Positions 1 to 6,323 of a stretch of 11,815 nucleotides of DNA are shown piece by piece. Both the position numbers and the translations under genes were made by a program. Numbering within the stretch: the stretch's first letter is position 1; every line of letters begins with the position of its first letter. Below the pieces are notes generated by a model. That model was not told the DNA's origin. It ran no database searches and worked only from the letters and a program-made list of their open reading frames with translations. The stretch is taken from contig JAUVJT010000043.1 in assembly GCA_030592225.1 (NCBI GenBank), positions 1 to 11,815 on the forward strand, written 5' to 3'. The stretch is from Candidatus Stahliibacteriota bacterium. GTDB lineage: Bacteria > Hydrothermota > Tepidihabitantia > B3-TA06.

Positions 1-25
1 CCGGAGTGGAGTAGCGCTCGATCAT
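1..25 (-). CDS. purB: Adenylosuccinate lyase, first 8 codons only (runs off the left edge)
   Basis: On the minus strand an ATG at 25-23 opens a frame reading M-I-E-R-Y-S-T-P before the window ends. A strong Shine-Dalgarno sequence precedes it. MIERYS/MIERYT followed by a proline is the usual N-terminus of bacterial adenylosuccinate lyase, which acts twice in purine synthesis by removing fumarate from SAICAR and from adenylosuccinate. The gene lies 115 bases downstream of the htrA-like gene on the same strand, and I see no clear terminator between them, so read-through from the upstream genes is possible. Only eight residues are visible. The identification rests on that short match plus the ribosome binding site, and another protein with a similar start cannot be excluded. 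Confidence 0.6.
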
Positions 26-140
26 CTATTTCTCCTTTATCACTTGGCTTTCTGCAATACAGGGTGCAGGCTTGGCAGGTTCACGTCGGTATTTATTTAC
101 CAGATATTTTGCAACAAACCGGCAGTGTTTTGGCAATTTC
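26..140. other. Short intergenic spacer between htrA-like gene and purB-like gene
   Basis: This 115-base spacer lies between the htrA-like stop codon and the purB-like start. It is more A+T-rich than the flanking genes. I see the purB ribosome binding site and a weak 5-bp inverted repeat (CTGCA/TGCAG, 52-69). I do not see a GC-rich stem followed by a T-run on the minus strand, nor a well-spaced -35/-10 pair. No open frame of note fits here. Confidence 0.5.
32..38 (-). promoter_or_regulatory. Shine-Dalgarno site of the purB-like gene
   Basis: Read on the minus strand the bases are AAAGGAG, six bases before the ATG at 25-23. It is one of the better ribosome binding sites in the window and is the main reason to accept a gene start so close to the edge. 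Confidence 0.65.
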
Positions 141-1592
141 TTATCCACTGAATCCCCGGTAAAGGCGGTAGCGTCCGCCGTCGCGCTCTATGATCAGTGT
201 CCTGGGATCGCTCTCGGCGTTCACCGCCTTCTTCAAATCGTTGATCGTGGGGGTTTCAACCGAGCCGTAGGTAAGTATCACGTCGCCTTCCTTAAGTCCC
301 AGTTCCGAGGCCATGGAGCCTCGCTCTATTCTTGAAACCAGTACCCCCTCGCGGCTTGCTATGTTATGACGATACCTCAAGGCAGGATCAATGTCTACAA
401 ACTCCGCGCCTAACGCGGCTATCTTGGCGGTAGGGGGAGCCTTGTATTCTGCCGCGTGCAATGTAACTGTGTAGGTGCTGCCCTGGTCGGTTATGCCTTT
501 GAGCCTTACCGAGTCATCCACAAAGAAGCCTTGCTCCATCATCTGCCAGTCGGTTTCCGAGGCGTAATTTATGCCGTTGGCCGAGGTGATGACCCATGCT
601 TCTTCCAGTCCGGCATCTTTGGCCGGAGTATCGTCGAAAACCTGATTTATGATAAGACCCTTGGTTGCAGGGATGTCCAGGGCCCGGGCCATGTCCAAAG
701 TCAGGGTTTGCACCCCCAGTCCCAGCCAGGCGGTGCGGCGCGTATCGTGGTGCTCCAGCTCATAGATGAATTTCTTGACCTGGTTGACGGGTATGGCGAA
801 GCCAATGCCTTCGGAGCCGCCGCTTTTGGTAAAGATGAAGGTGTTGATGCCAATCACCTCGCCCAGGATGTTGGTCAGGGGGCCGCCCGAGTTGCCGGGG
901 TTGATTGCGGCGTCGGTCTGGATTACCCCGGAGTAGCTGAAGCGTTTGCCTTGTCCGGTTTGTACCCTGCGATTTGCTGCAGATATCACCCCGGCGGTTA
1001 CGCTGGGTTTTGCATCGGCGATGAGAAACCCCATAGGGTTACCCAGGGCTATTGCCCACTCTCCTATCATCAAATCGTCCGAATTTCCCAGCAGTGCCGG
1101 CCTTAAATCGTCCGGCGGGTCTGTCAGCTTGAGCAGAGCCAGATCCAGGGCCTCATCTATGCCGATAACCGAGGTATCATAGGTTCTGCCGTCGGCAAGG
1201 GTTACTTTTATGGTAGTCGCGTCAGTAACCACGTGGGCGTTGGTTACGATTTTGCCGTCCCGGGATATGATTATTCCTGAACCCAGGCTGTGAATCTGTC
1301 GGTTGTGCTCATGAGGGAATATTTGTCCGAAGAATTCCTCAAAGAAAGGATCGGAGAAGAAAGGAGAGGAGTAGGAGTAAGATTTGGTCTGCAATACGGT
1401 GATAGAAACAACCGCAGGCATAACCTGCTCGGCTGCAATAACGATACCGGTGCGCCGCGTCTCGGTGGCGGTTCGAGTCGGTTCAGCCGCCTCCGAAATT
1501 CTGTCTGCTTCCACATCGGCCGCACCCAGGTTTGCCGTTATCACCGCCAGGGCAAGGGCGTAGATCGTTATCTTAAAGGTACGCTTCATCAT
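141..1592 (-). CDS. Periplasmic serine protease of the HtrA/DegP family (Do-like), two PDZ domains
   Basis: A 483-residue protein of normal length for a DegP/DegQ-type protease-chaperone that degrades misfolded envelope proteins. Residues 1 to about 25 form a signal peptide (basic MMKRTFK, hydrophobic core, small residues before the probable cut near LGAA). An S1C trypsin-like domain follows, with the full triad: His120 in TNAHVV, Asp150 in ALDLALL, Ser235 in GNSGGPL. An aromatic LA-type loop (repeated F-F near 78-92) lies before the His. PDZ1 is about 288-380 and PDZ2 about 392-478; PDZ2 keeps GLKEGDVI, whereas PDZ1 has GLEEAWVI at that position. The frame opens ATG-ATG; with AAAGG directly abutting the first ATG, the second (1589) is as plausible. 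It starts 30 bases after ftsZ and may be co-transcribed or use the promoter-like site there. The family is certain. Whether it is degP, degQ or degS type is not, although two PDZ domains argue against DegS. Confidence 0.95.
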   Translation of the reverse strand: MMKRTFKITIYALALAVITANLGAADVEADRISEAAEPTRTATETRRTGIVIAAEQVMPAVVSITVLQTKSYSYSSPFFSDPFFEEFFGQIFPHEHNRQIHSLGSGIIISRDGKIVTNAHVVTDATTIKVTLADGRTYDTSVIGIDEALDLALLKLTDPPDDLRPALLGNSDDLMIGEWAIALGNPMGFLIADAKPSVTAGVISAANRRVQTGQGKRFSYSGVIQTDAAINPGNSGGPLTNILGEVIGINTFIFTKSGGSEGIGFAIPVNQVKKFIYELEHHDTRRTAWLGLGVQTLTLDMARALDIPATKGLIINQVFDDTPAKDAGLEEAWVITSANGINYASETDWQMMEQGFFVDDSVRLKGITDQGSTYTVTLHAAEYKAPPTAKIAALGAEFVDIDPALRYRHNIASREGVLVSRIERGSMASELGLKEGDVILTYGSVETPTINDLKKAVNAESDPRTLIIERDGGRYRLYRGFSG

Positions 1593-1598
1593 CCTTTA

Positions 1599-1626
1599 AT
1601 ACTAGCACAAAAGTATGCCGCGTCAA
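1599..1626 (-). promoter_or_regulatory. Possible sigma70-type promoter for the htrA-like gene, overlapping the ftsZ stop
   Basis: Read on the minus strand there is TTGACG (1626-1621), a 16-base spacer, then TAGTAT (1604-1599), with TGC just before the -10 as in extended -10 promoters. The TGA stop of ftsZ lies inside the -35 hexamer. Transcription would begin roughly seven bases past the -10, at or just inside the htrA start, giving a nearly leaderless message. The match is by eye only, and the sigma factors of this organism are unknown. Confidence 0.35.
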
Positions 1627-2756
1627 TCAAACTGCCTGCGCAGAAATGCAGGTATCTCCAGATCCTCCTCCGACAAAGGCCTGGGCTCCACCTTTTCAAA
1701 GCCGCGCGGTGCTTTGCGCTCTCGCCGCATAAAGGTCGGAACCTTGAGATCTTCTGTGGCCTGGCTTATGAGACCTTCGACCTTTTGGACCCGGGGAGGC
1801 ATCTCCTCGATACCGGTGGCGATTACCGTTACCCGTATCTCATCGGAGAACTCGACGTCCTGGATGGCTCCAAAGATGATGTTGGAGTCCTGGTTCGCGT
1901 ATCCGTAGATGATGCGTGCCGCCTCGTTAACCTCGTGCAGGGTAAGGTCGTCGCCGCCGGAGATATTCAGCAGTATGCCCTTGGCTCCGGAGATCTCGAA
2001 GTCCTCAATCAAGGGAGAAGATATTGCCTTCTGCGCCGCGTCAACCGCGCGGTTCTCGCCCTTGGAGGAGCCGATTCCGATTACCGCGTTGCCCCGGTTG
2101 GACATGATGGTGCGCACGTCGGCGAAATCAAGGTTGATCATTCCGGTGCGAGTTATCAAATCGGTAATCCCCTGGGTGGCGTTGCACAGCACTTCGTCGG
2201 CCATGATGAAGCTGTCTTTTAAGGTCATGTTCTGGGGGATTACCGACAGAAGCTTTTGATTGGGGATGACGATAAGGGTGTCAACGTTCTGTTTTAAGAG
2301 GTTGACGCCTTCTTCCGCCTGTCTTTTGCGCACCGGCCCCTCGAAATCGAAGGGACGGGTGAGTACCGCCACGGTCAAAATCGACAGGGACTGGGCAAGT
2401 TCAGCAATCAGGGGGGCTGCGCCGGTTCCGGTGCCGCCGCCCTCTCCCGCGGCAATAAACACCATGTCAAGATCCATGAGAATCTCTTTGATAGGGTCAA
2501 GAGATTCCTCGGTGGCGCGTCTGCCTACCTCGGGGTTGCCGCCCGAGCCCAGGCCGCGGGTCAGGTTCGGTCCAAGCTGTATCTTGTGCTCGGCCTTGCA
2601 TCTATCAAGCGCCTGAACGTCGGTGTTCATCGCGTAGAATCGCACTCCGGGCAGGCCCTTTTCAACCATGTGGTCAACGGCGTTTCCGCCTGCGCCGCCT
2701 ATACCCAGGACGCCGATTTGCGCCTGGTAACGATTTTCCTCTACTGGTTCAAACAT
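1623..2756 (-). CDS. ftsZ: Cell division GTPase FtsZ
   Basis: A 377-residue tubulin homologue that polymerises with GTP into the Z-ring at the inner face of the membrane. The nucleotide-binding half shows GGAGGNA (20-26) and the tubulin signature GGGTGTG (106-112), preceded by E105 where Met is common. The T7 catalytic loop is NLDFADVRTIM (208-218). The core ends near residue 317. The variable linker is very short, and the tail carries two copies of the C-terminal peptide motif: DLKVPTFMRR (336-345) and DLEIPAFLRR (365-374), the latter at the true C-terminus. This peptide normally binds FtsA and other partners. The start is fixed by AAGGAGG four bases upstream, in the 14-base gap after ftsA. 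Co-transcription with ftsA is likely. The htrA-like gene follows after 30 bases. Confidence 0.99.
   Translation of the reverse strand: MFEPVEENRYQAQIGVLGIGGAGGNAVDHMVEKGLPGVRFYAMNTDVQALDRCKAEHKIQLGPNLTRGLGSGGNPEVGRRATEESLDPIKEILMDLDMVFIAAGEGGGTGTGAAPLIAELAQSLSILTVAVLTRPFDFEGPVRKRQAEEGVNLLKQNVDTLIVIPNQKLLSVIPQNMTLKDSFIMADEVLCNATQGITDLITRTGMINLDFADVRTIMSNRGNAVIGIGSSKGENRAVDAAQKAISSPLIEDFEISGAKGILLNISGGDDLTLHEVNEAARIIYGYANQDSNIIFGAIQDVEFSDEIRVTVIATGIEEMPPRVQKVEGLISQATEDLKVPTFMRRERKAPRGFEKVEPRPLSEEDLEIPAFLRRQFD
1626..1754 (-). repeat. Doubled FtsZ C-terminal peptide motif (two diverged copies within the ftsZ tail)
   Basis: The last 43 codons of ftsZ encode two related peptides. The first (residues 335-346, bases 1719-1754) is E-D-L-K-V-P-T-F-M-R-R-E. 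The second (364-375, bases 1632-1667) is E-D-L-E-I-P-A-F-L-R-R-Q. Their prolines are 29 residues apart. At DNA level 23 of 36 bases agree when aligned codon by codon, so if this is a duplication it is old and has been kept at the protein level. Confidence 0.7.
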
Positions 2757-2770
2757 AACTCCTCCTTCGT

Positions 2771-4006
2771 TTAGAAGAATTCCTTCAGCCAGTCGCGCAT
2801 TCTGGTGAGGATGTTTCCGAACAATCTGTCTTCAGTGCCGCCCGGGATAAGCGTCAGGTTCTGTTTTCCTATCCCGTAGCGAACCAATCCCACCGCGGTT
2901 GCGAATATGGGATCGGCTATGATATCTGTCAAGCCTGACGTGCCCCACGGCGTTCCTACCTTTACCGGAAGGTCAAATATCTGCTCGGCGATACTCTCTA
3001 TGCCTTCCAGGTGTGCCGAACCGCCGGTGAGCACCACGCCTGCCGCGAGAAGTTCGGCATATTCCGTTTTCTTCATCTCGCGATGGGCCAGGGTGAGAAT
3101 TTCCTCAACCCGCGGCTCGATGACCGATGCAAGCACCCTTCTTGAGACCTGCTTTTCGCCGCGGCCGCCCACGCCTTTTACGGTGAAGGTCTGATCTTCG
3201 TCCACCAGATTGGCCAGGGCGCAGCCGTAGCGTTTCTTTATTTCCTCTGCTTCCTTGGTGGGGGTGCGGAGTCCGATGGCGATGTCCGAGGTCACGTGTT
3301 CGCCGCCTATGCCCAATACCTGGGTGTGGCGGATTGAGCCTTCCTTGAACACGGCCATGTCGGTGGTGCCGCCGCCGATATCCACCAGAAGCACTCCCAG
3401 TTCTTTTTCGTCAGCCTCCAGAACGGCGTGCGCCGAAGCCAGGGGCTGGAGCACCAGGTCCTTGACCTTAAGGCCTGCCCGTTCTATGGAACGGTAGATG
3501 TTCTGGGCTGAGGTTACCGCACCGGTGACGATGTGAACCTCCACCTCGAGGCGTTTGCCGAACATCCCCACAGGGTCACGGATGCCGGGCTGGTCGTCCA
3601 CGATGAATTCGATGGGAATCACGTGGATAATCTCGCGGTCAAGGGGCAGGCCGATGGTCTTGGCTTGTTCGATTACCCTAGCCTTGTCCTTTGAAGAAAT
3701 CTCGCCGCCGGCTTTCTCTACCGCTACCACGCCGCGGCAATTCATGCTCGATATATGATTACCGGCAATGCCAACGTAGCAGGAGTCCACCTTGCATCCG
3801 GCCATGCGTTCGGCTTCTCCTACCGAACGCTTGATGGACTCGACGGTTTGCTCCAAATTGACCACCGTACCCCGGCGCATCCCGCGTGACGGCGTAAGCC
3901 CGACACCCACGATGCGCGGTTCGAGATTCTCGTCCAGCTCGGCGATAACCGCGGCAACCTTGGTGGTACCAAGGTCCAGACCCACGATTCGTTCGCCTTT
4001 AGCCAT
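2771..4006 (-). CDS. ftsA: Cell division protein FtsA (actin-like Z-ring membrane anchor)
   Basis: A 411-residue actin-fold ATPase of ordinary length that ties FtsZ filaments to the membrane and recruits later divisome proteins. Phosphate loop 1 is GLDLGTTK (9-16), phosphate loop 2 is DIGGGTTD (209-216), and the adenosine motif is VVLTGGSA (324-331). The 1C subdomain typical of FtsA lies between the first two, around 85-165. The last 17 residues (395-411, L-F-G-N-I-L ... D-W-L-K-E-F-F) form an amphipathic helix, the expected membrane-targeting sequence. The ATG overlaps the murB stop by one base (TAATG). A GGAGGA ribosome binding site lies five bases upstream, inside the end of murB, so translation is probably coupled. 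ftsZ follows after 14 bases. FtsQ/DivIB, often encoded just upstream of ftsA, is not here. Confidence 0.98.
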   Translation of the reverse strand: MAKGERIVGLDLGTTKVAAVIAELDENLEPRIVGVGLTPSRGMRRGTVVNLEQTVESIKRSVGEAERMAGCKVDSCYVGIAGNHISSMNCRGVVAVEKAGGEISSKDKARVIEQAKTIGLPLDREIIHVIPIEFIVDDQPGIRDPVGMFGKRLEVEVHIVTGAVTSAQNIYRSIERAGLKVKDLVLQPLASAHAVLEADEKELGVLLVDIGGGTTDMAVFKEGSIRHTQVLGIGGEHVTSDIAIGLRTPTKEAEEIKKRYGCALANLVDEDQTFTVKGVGGRGEKQVSRRVLASVIEPRVEEILTLAHREMKKTEYAELLAAGVVLTGGSAHLEGIESIAEQIFDLPVKVGTPWGTSGLTDIIADPIFATAVGLVRYGIGKQNLTLIPGGTEDRLFGNILTRMRDWLKEFF

Positions 4007-4992
4007 TATTTTCCTCCATTTGATTTTTTTCCAATCTCTTTACTTCTAACTTCTTTTTTGCAAACAGGCTCTTCTTGCGACGTAATAATCTTTATCTCTT
4101 CGGCCAAATCGTAGCCGAATCGCTCCTTGACCGCGTTCTTTATCTGGCCGATCAGCGCCATAACGTCAGCCTGAGTGGCATTATCAAGGTTGATGATGAA
4201 ATTGGCGTGCCTGGGCGAACACATGGCGTCGCCTATTCTGCGTCCCTTGAAACCCAACTCCTCAATTAGTCTGCCGGCGGTCACGTCAGGCGGTCTGGGG
4301 TTGACAAATACCGATCCTGCCGAGGGTTCTGTGGGATGCTTGCTTTTCCTCAGCTCAACTATGCGCTCGATCTCTGCCATCGAAGCCTCCCTTGAGCCTG
4401 GCTCAAGCTTCAGCGCTACCTCGGTGATGAAGAAGGCGGGGGAGACGTTCGAGGAGCGGTAAGACCACTGGATTTCATCTTCCTTTAATGTTTTCTCAAC
4501 CCTTTCCGTTAAATCAAATCCCTTAACTTTCTTCACCTTTTGTGAAATCCACTTTCCAAACGCGCCGGCGTTGCCTTTCACTGCGCCGCCGATGCTGCCC
4601 GGGATACCGGCCATGAAATCGAGCCCTCCAAGCCCCCAGGCCGCCGCTTTCAATACCACTTCGTGCATCTCGGCCCCGGCCCCGGCAGTTATTGTGCTGC
4701 CATTCCTCTCGATTGCAGACAATTCTTCTCCCGGATGAATCACCACTCCCTGGTAGTGATCAGGATAAAGCACGTTGGAGCCGCCGCCCAGTATCTGGTA
4801 GGGGACATCCTCGTGCTCTGCCAGAAACTGTGCCACTTTCCTTAAATCCTTCACGCTCTCGGCAACCACGAATACGTCGGCAGGGCCGCCTATTCTATAG
4901 GTGGTGTGAGGGGCCATGCGCTCATTGGTGGTCACTCTGCCTTCTATGAGCGGTGCGAGATGCATTCCAATATCCTTGCGCCAATTTTCCAT
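4006..4992 (-). CDS. murB: UDP-N-acetylenolpyruvoylglucosamine reductase MurB
   Basis: A 328-residue FAD enzyme that reduces UDP-GlcNAc-enolpyruvate to UDP-MurNAc with NADPH in the cytoplasm. FAD-binding motifs are TYRIGGPAD (31-39), GGGSNVL (69-75) and GIPGSIGGAVKGNAG (129-143). Active-site landmarks are YRSS (178-181), the proton-donor serine S227 in GSVFVNP, HANFIIN (262-268), and the C-terminal glutamate E299 in EEIKII. The size and the compact FAD domain fit the short, type II MurB. A lysine-rich tail of about 24 residues (305-328) goes beyond the usual end, and its last codons form the ftsA ribosome binding site. The ATG at 4992 overlaps the end of murC by 49 bases and has only a weak ribosome binding site. 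An in-frame ATG at 4965 (residue 10) has a better one and may be the real start. Confidence 0.97.
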   Translation of the reverse strand: MENWRKDIGMHLAPLIEGRVTTNERMAPHTTYRIGGPADVFVVAESVKDLRKVAQFLAEHEDVPYQILGGGSNVLYPDHYQGVVIHPGEELSAIERNGSTITAGAGAEMHEVVLKAAAWGLGGLDFMAGIPGSIGGAVKGNAGAFGKWISQKVKKVKGFDLTERVEKTLKEDEIQWSYRSSNVSPAFFITEVALKLEPGSREASMAEIERIVELRKSKHPTEPSAGSVFVNPRPPDVTAGRLIEELGFKGRRIGDAMCSPRHANFIINLDNATQADVMALIGQIKNAVKERFGYDLAEEIKIITSQEEPVCKKEVRSKEIGKKSNGGK

Positions 4993-6323
4993 ACGTCGCC
5001 TGCCCCCAGGGTCAGAAACACGTCCCCGGGTTTAAGGGTTTGCGTAAAATAATCCACAATTTTGTCTCGGTCGGCAATAATTTGAGAAGATACGCCGGGT
5101 GCATCTTTCTTTATCGCTTCCTGAATCAATTCCGGGCCTACCCCGGGTATGGGCTTCTCGCTTGCCCTGTAAATCTCGGTCAACACCACCTCGGTTGCAT
5201 TCCTGAAAGCTGAGCCGAATTCTGCGTGCAGGTGCTGGGTTCTGCTGTAACGATGGGGTTGGAACAATACCCTTAAGGGTTGATTTGCGAACACTTCTCC
5301 AAGCGCGCCCACGGTGGCCGCTATTTCGGTGGGGTGGTGGCCGTAGTCGTCAATGAACAGGATGCCGGCAACCTCGTCCACCCTCTCCATCCTTCGTCTC
5401 ACTCCCCTGAATCTGGCCAGCGCCTCCTTCATTACCTCGGGCGAAATTTTCAATTCCCGACCCACGGCAACCGCGGCCAGGGCGTTGCGCATGTTGTGTT
5501 CGCCGGGCAGGTTGAAGATGAACTCGTGCAGCTTCTCGTCGAACTTCAGCATGAAATGCGATTTCCAGCCCTCGTTTCTGTGCCAGGAAGGGTGCAAATC
5601 GTTGGTTTTTTCCAATCCGTAAGTCATACTGCGAACGTCGATCTCCGGCAGTATTTCCTGCACCCCCTTGTCGTCCCCGCACAGGATGGCCTGTCCGTAG
5701 AATGGGATTTTCTCCACAAATTGCTTGAAGCAGTTCTTGATATCGTTAAAGTTGGCGTAGTAGTCAAGATGCTCCGCTTCGATGTTGGTTACTACCGCGA
5801 TGGTGGGAAACAGGTGCAGGAACGAGCGGTCACTCTCGTCGGCTTCGGCCACCAGGTACTCGCTTTGCCCCAGCCTGGCGTTGGAACCCATTTCCAGCAC
5901 CTTGCCGCCGATGATCGAGGTAGGGTCAAGCTCTGCAAGCTCCAGCATGAAGCTTACTATTGAAGATGTGGTGGTTTTGCCATGAGTGCCCGATACCGCT
6001 ATGGAGTACTTCATGCGCATAAGTTCACCCAGCATTTCACCCCTTCCAATAATCGGAATGCCTCGATTTCTGGCCGCCTGTACCTCAGGATTATCCGGTT
6101 TGATGGCCGAGGAAATAACCACCACGTCGGCTTCTTCCAGATTCTCCTTGCGGTGTCCTATCTCCACCCTTATGCCGGATTGTTTGAGCGTCTCGGTGAT
6201 TTCCGATCGTGCGAGGTCTGAGCCAGCCACGTTAAATCCCATGTTATGGAGGATGTGAGCGATACCACTCATCCCTATACCGCCGATGCCTACCATATGG
6301 ATGCGATCTACGCGGCCAAACAT
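4944..6323 (-). CDS. murC: UDP-N-acetylmuramate--L-alanine ligase MurC
   Basis: A 459-residue Mur ligase, of usual length, that uses ATP to add L-alanine to UDP-MurNAc in the cytoplasm. The N-terminal Rossmann-like UDP-binding domain has VGIGGIGMSGIA (11-22). The central ATPase domain has the P-loop SGTHGKTTT (111-119), EADESDRSF (160-168) and TNIEAEHLDYY (179-189). PGEHNMRNALAA (273-284) precedes the C-terminal domain, which has DDYGHHPTE (325-333) and FQPHRYSRT (354-362). All match the MurC consensus rather than MurD, MurE or MurF. The ATG is preceded by AAAGGA seven bases upstream, lying inside the end of murG, and the two genes overlap by 16 bases. murB overlaps its 3' end. This placement fits coupled expression of the lipid II pathway. 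Confidence 0.98.
   Translation of the reverse strand: MFGRVDRIHMVGIGGIGMSGIAHILHNMGFNVAGSDLARSEITETLKQSGIRVEIGHRKENLEEADVVVISSAIKPDNPEVQAARNRGIPIIGRGEMLGELMRMKYSIAVSGTHGKTTTSSIVSFMLELAELDPTSIIGGKVLEMGSNARLGQSEYLVAEADESDRSFLHLFPTIAVVTNIEAEHLDYYANFNDIKNCFKQFVEKIPFYGQAILCGDDKGVQEILPEIDVRSMTYGLEKTNDLHPSWHRNEGWKSHFMLKFDEKLHEFIFNLPGEHNMRNALAAVAVGRELKISPEVMKEALARFRGVRRRMERVDEVAGILFIDDYGHHPTEIAATVGALGEVFANQPLRVLFQPHRYSRTQHLHAEFGSAFRNATEVVLTEIYRASEKPIPGVGPELIQEAIKKDAPGVSSQIIADRDKIVDYFTQTLKPGDVFLTLGAGDVWKIGARILECISHRS
4973..4977 (-). promoter_or_regulatory. Ribosome binding site supporting an alternative, shorter MurB start at 4965
   Basis: Read on the minus strand, AAGGA is followed by a seven-base spacer and then the in-frame ATG at 4965-4963 (M-H-L-A-P-L). 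The upstream ATG at 4992 has only GGGGGCAGG-like sequence before it. The shorter protein (319 residues) still contains every MurB motif. N-terminal length in the family does not clearly decide between the two. Confidence 0.4.

Noticed and set aside
52..69. Small inverted repeat CTGCA...TGCAG as a terminator after the protease gene
   Set aside because: The stem is only five pairs with an eight-base loop and no T-run on the minus strand.
456..1106. A 216-codon open frame on the plus strand inside the protease gene
   Set aside because: It is antisense to the catalytic domain, and its composition looks like a back-translation shadow.
1290..2222. A 310-codon open frame on the plus strand
   Set aside because: It lies wholly antisense to ftsZ and the start of the htrA-like gene, shows no protein-family motif, and spans the junction of two secure genes. 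It is a shadow frame.
4006..4077. The lysine-rich MurB tail as a separate small gene or a degenerate ftsQ
   Set aside because: It is in frame with MurB, only about 24 residues long, and has neither a membrane segment nor a POTRA-like stretch.
5280..5963. A 227-codon open frame on the plus strand inside murC
   Set aside because: It is antisense to the conserved MurC domains and has no recognisable motif.
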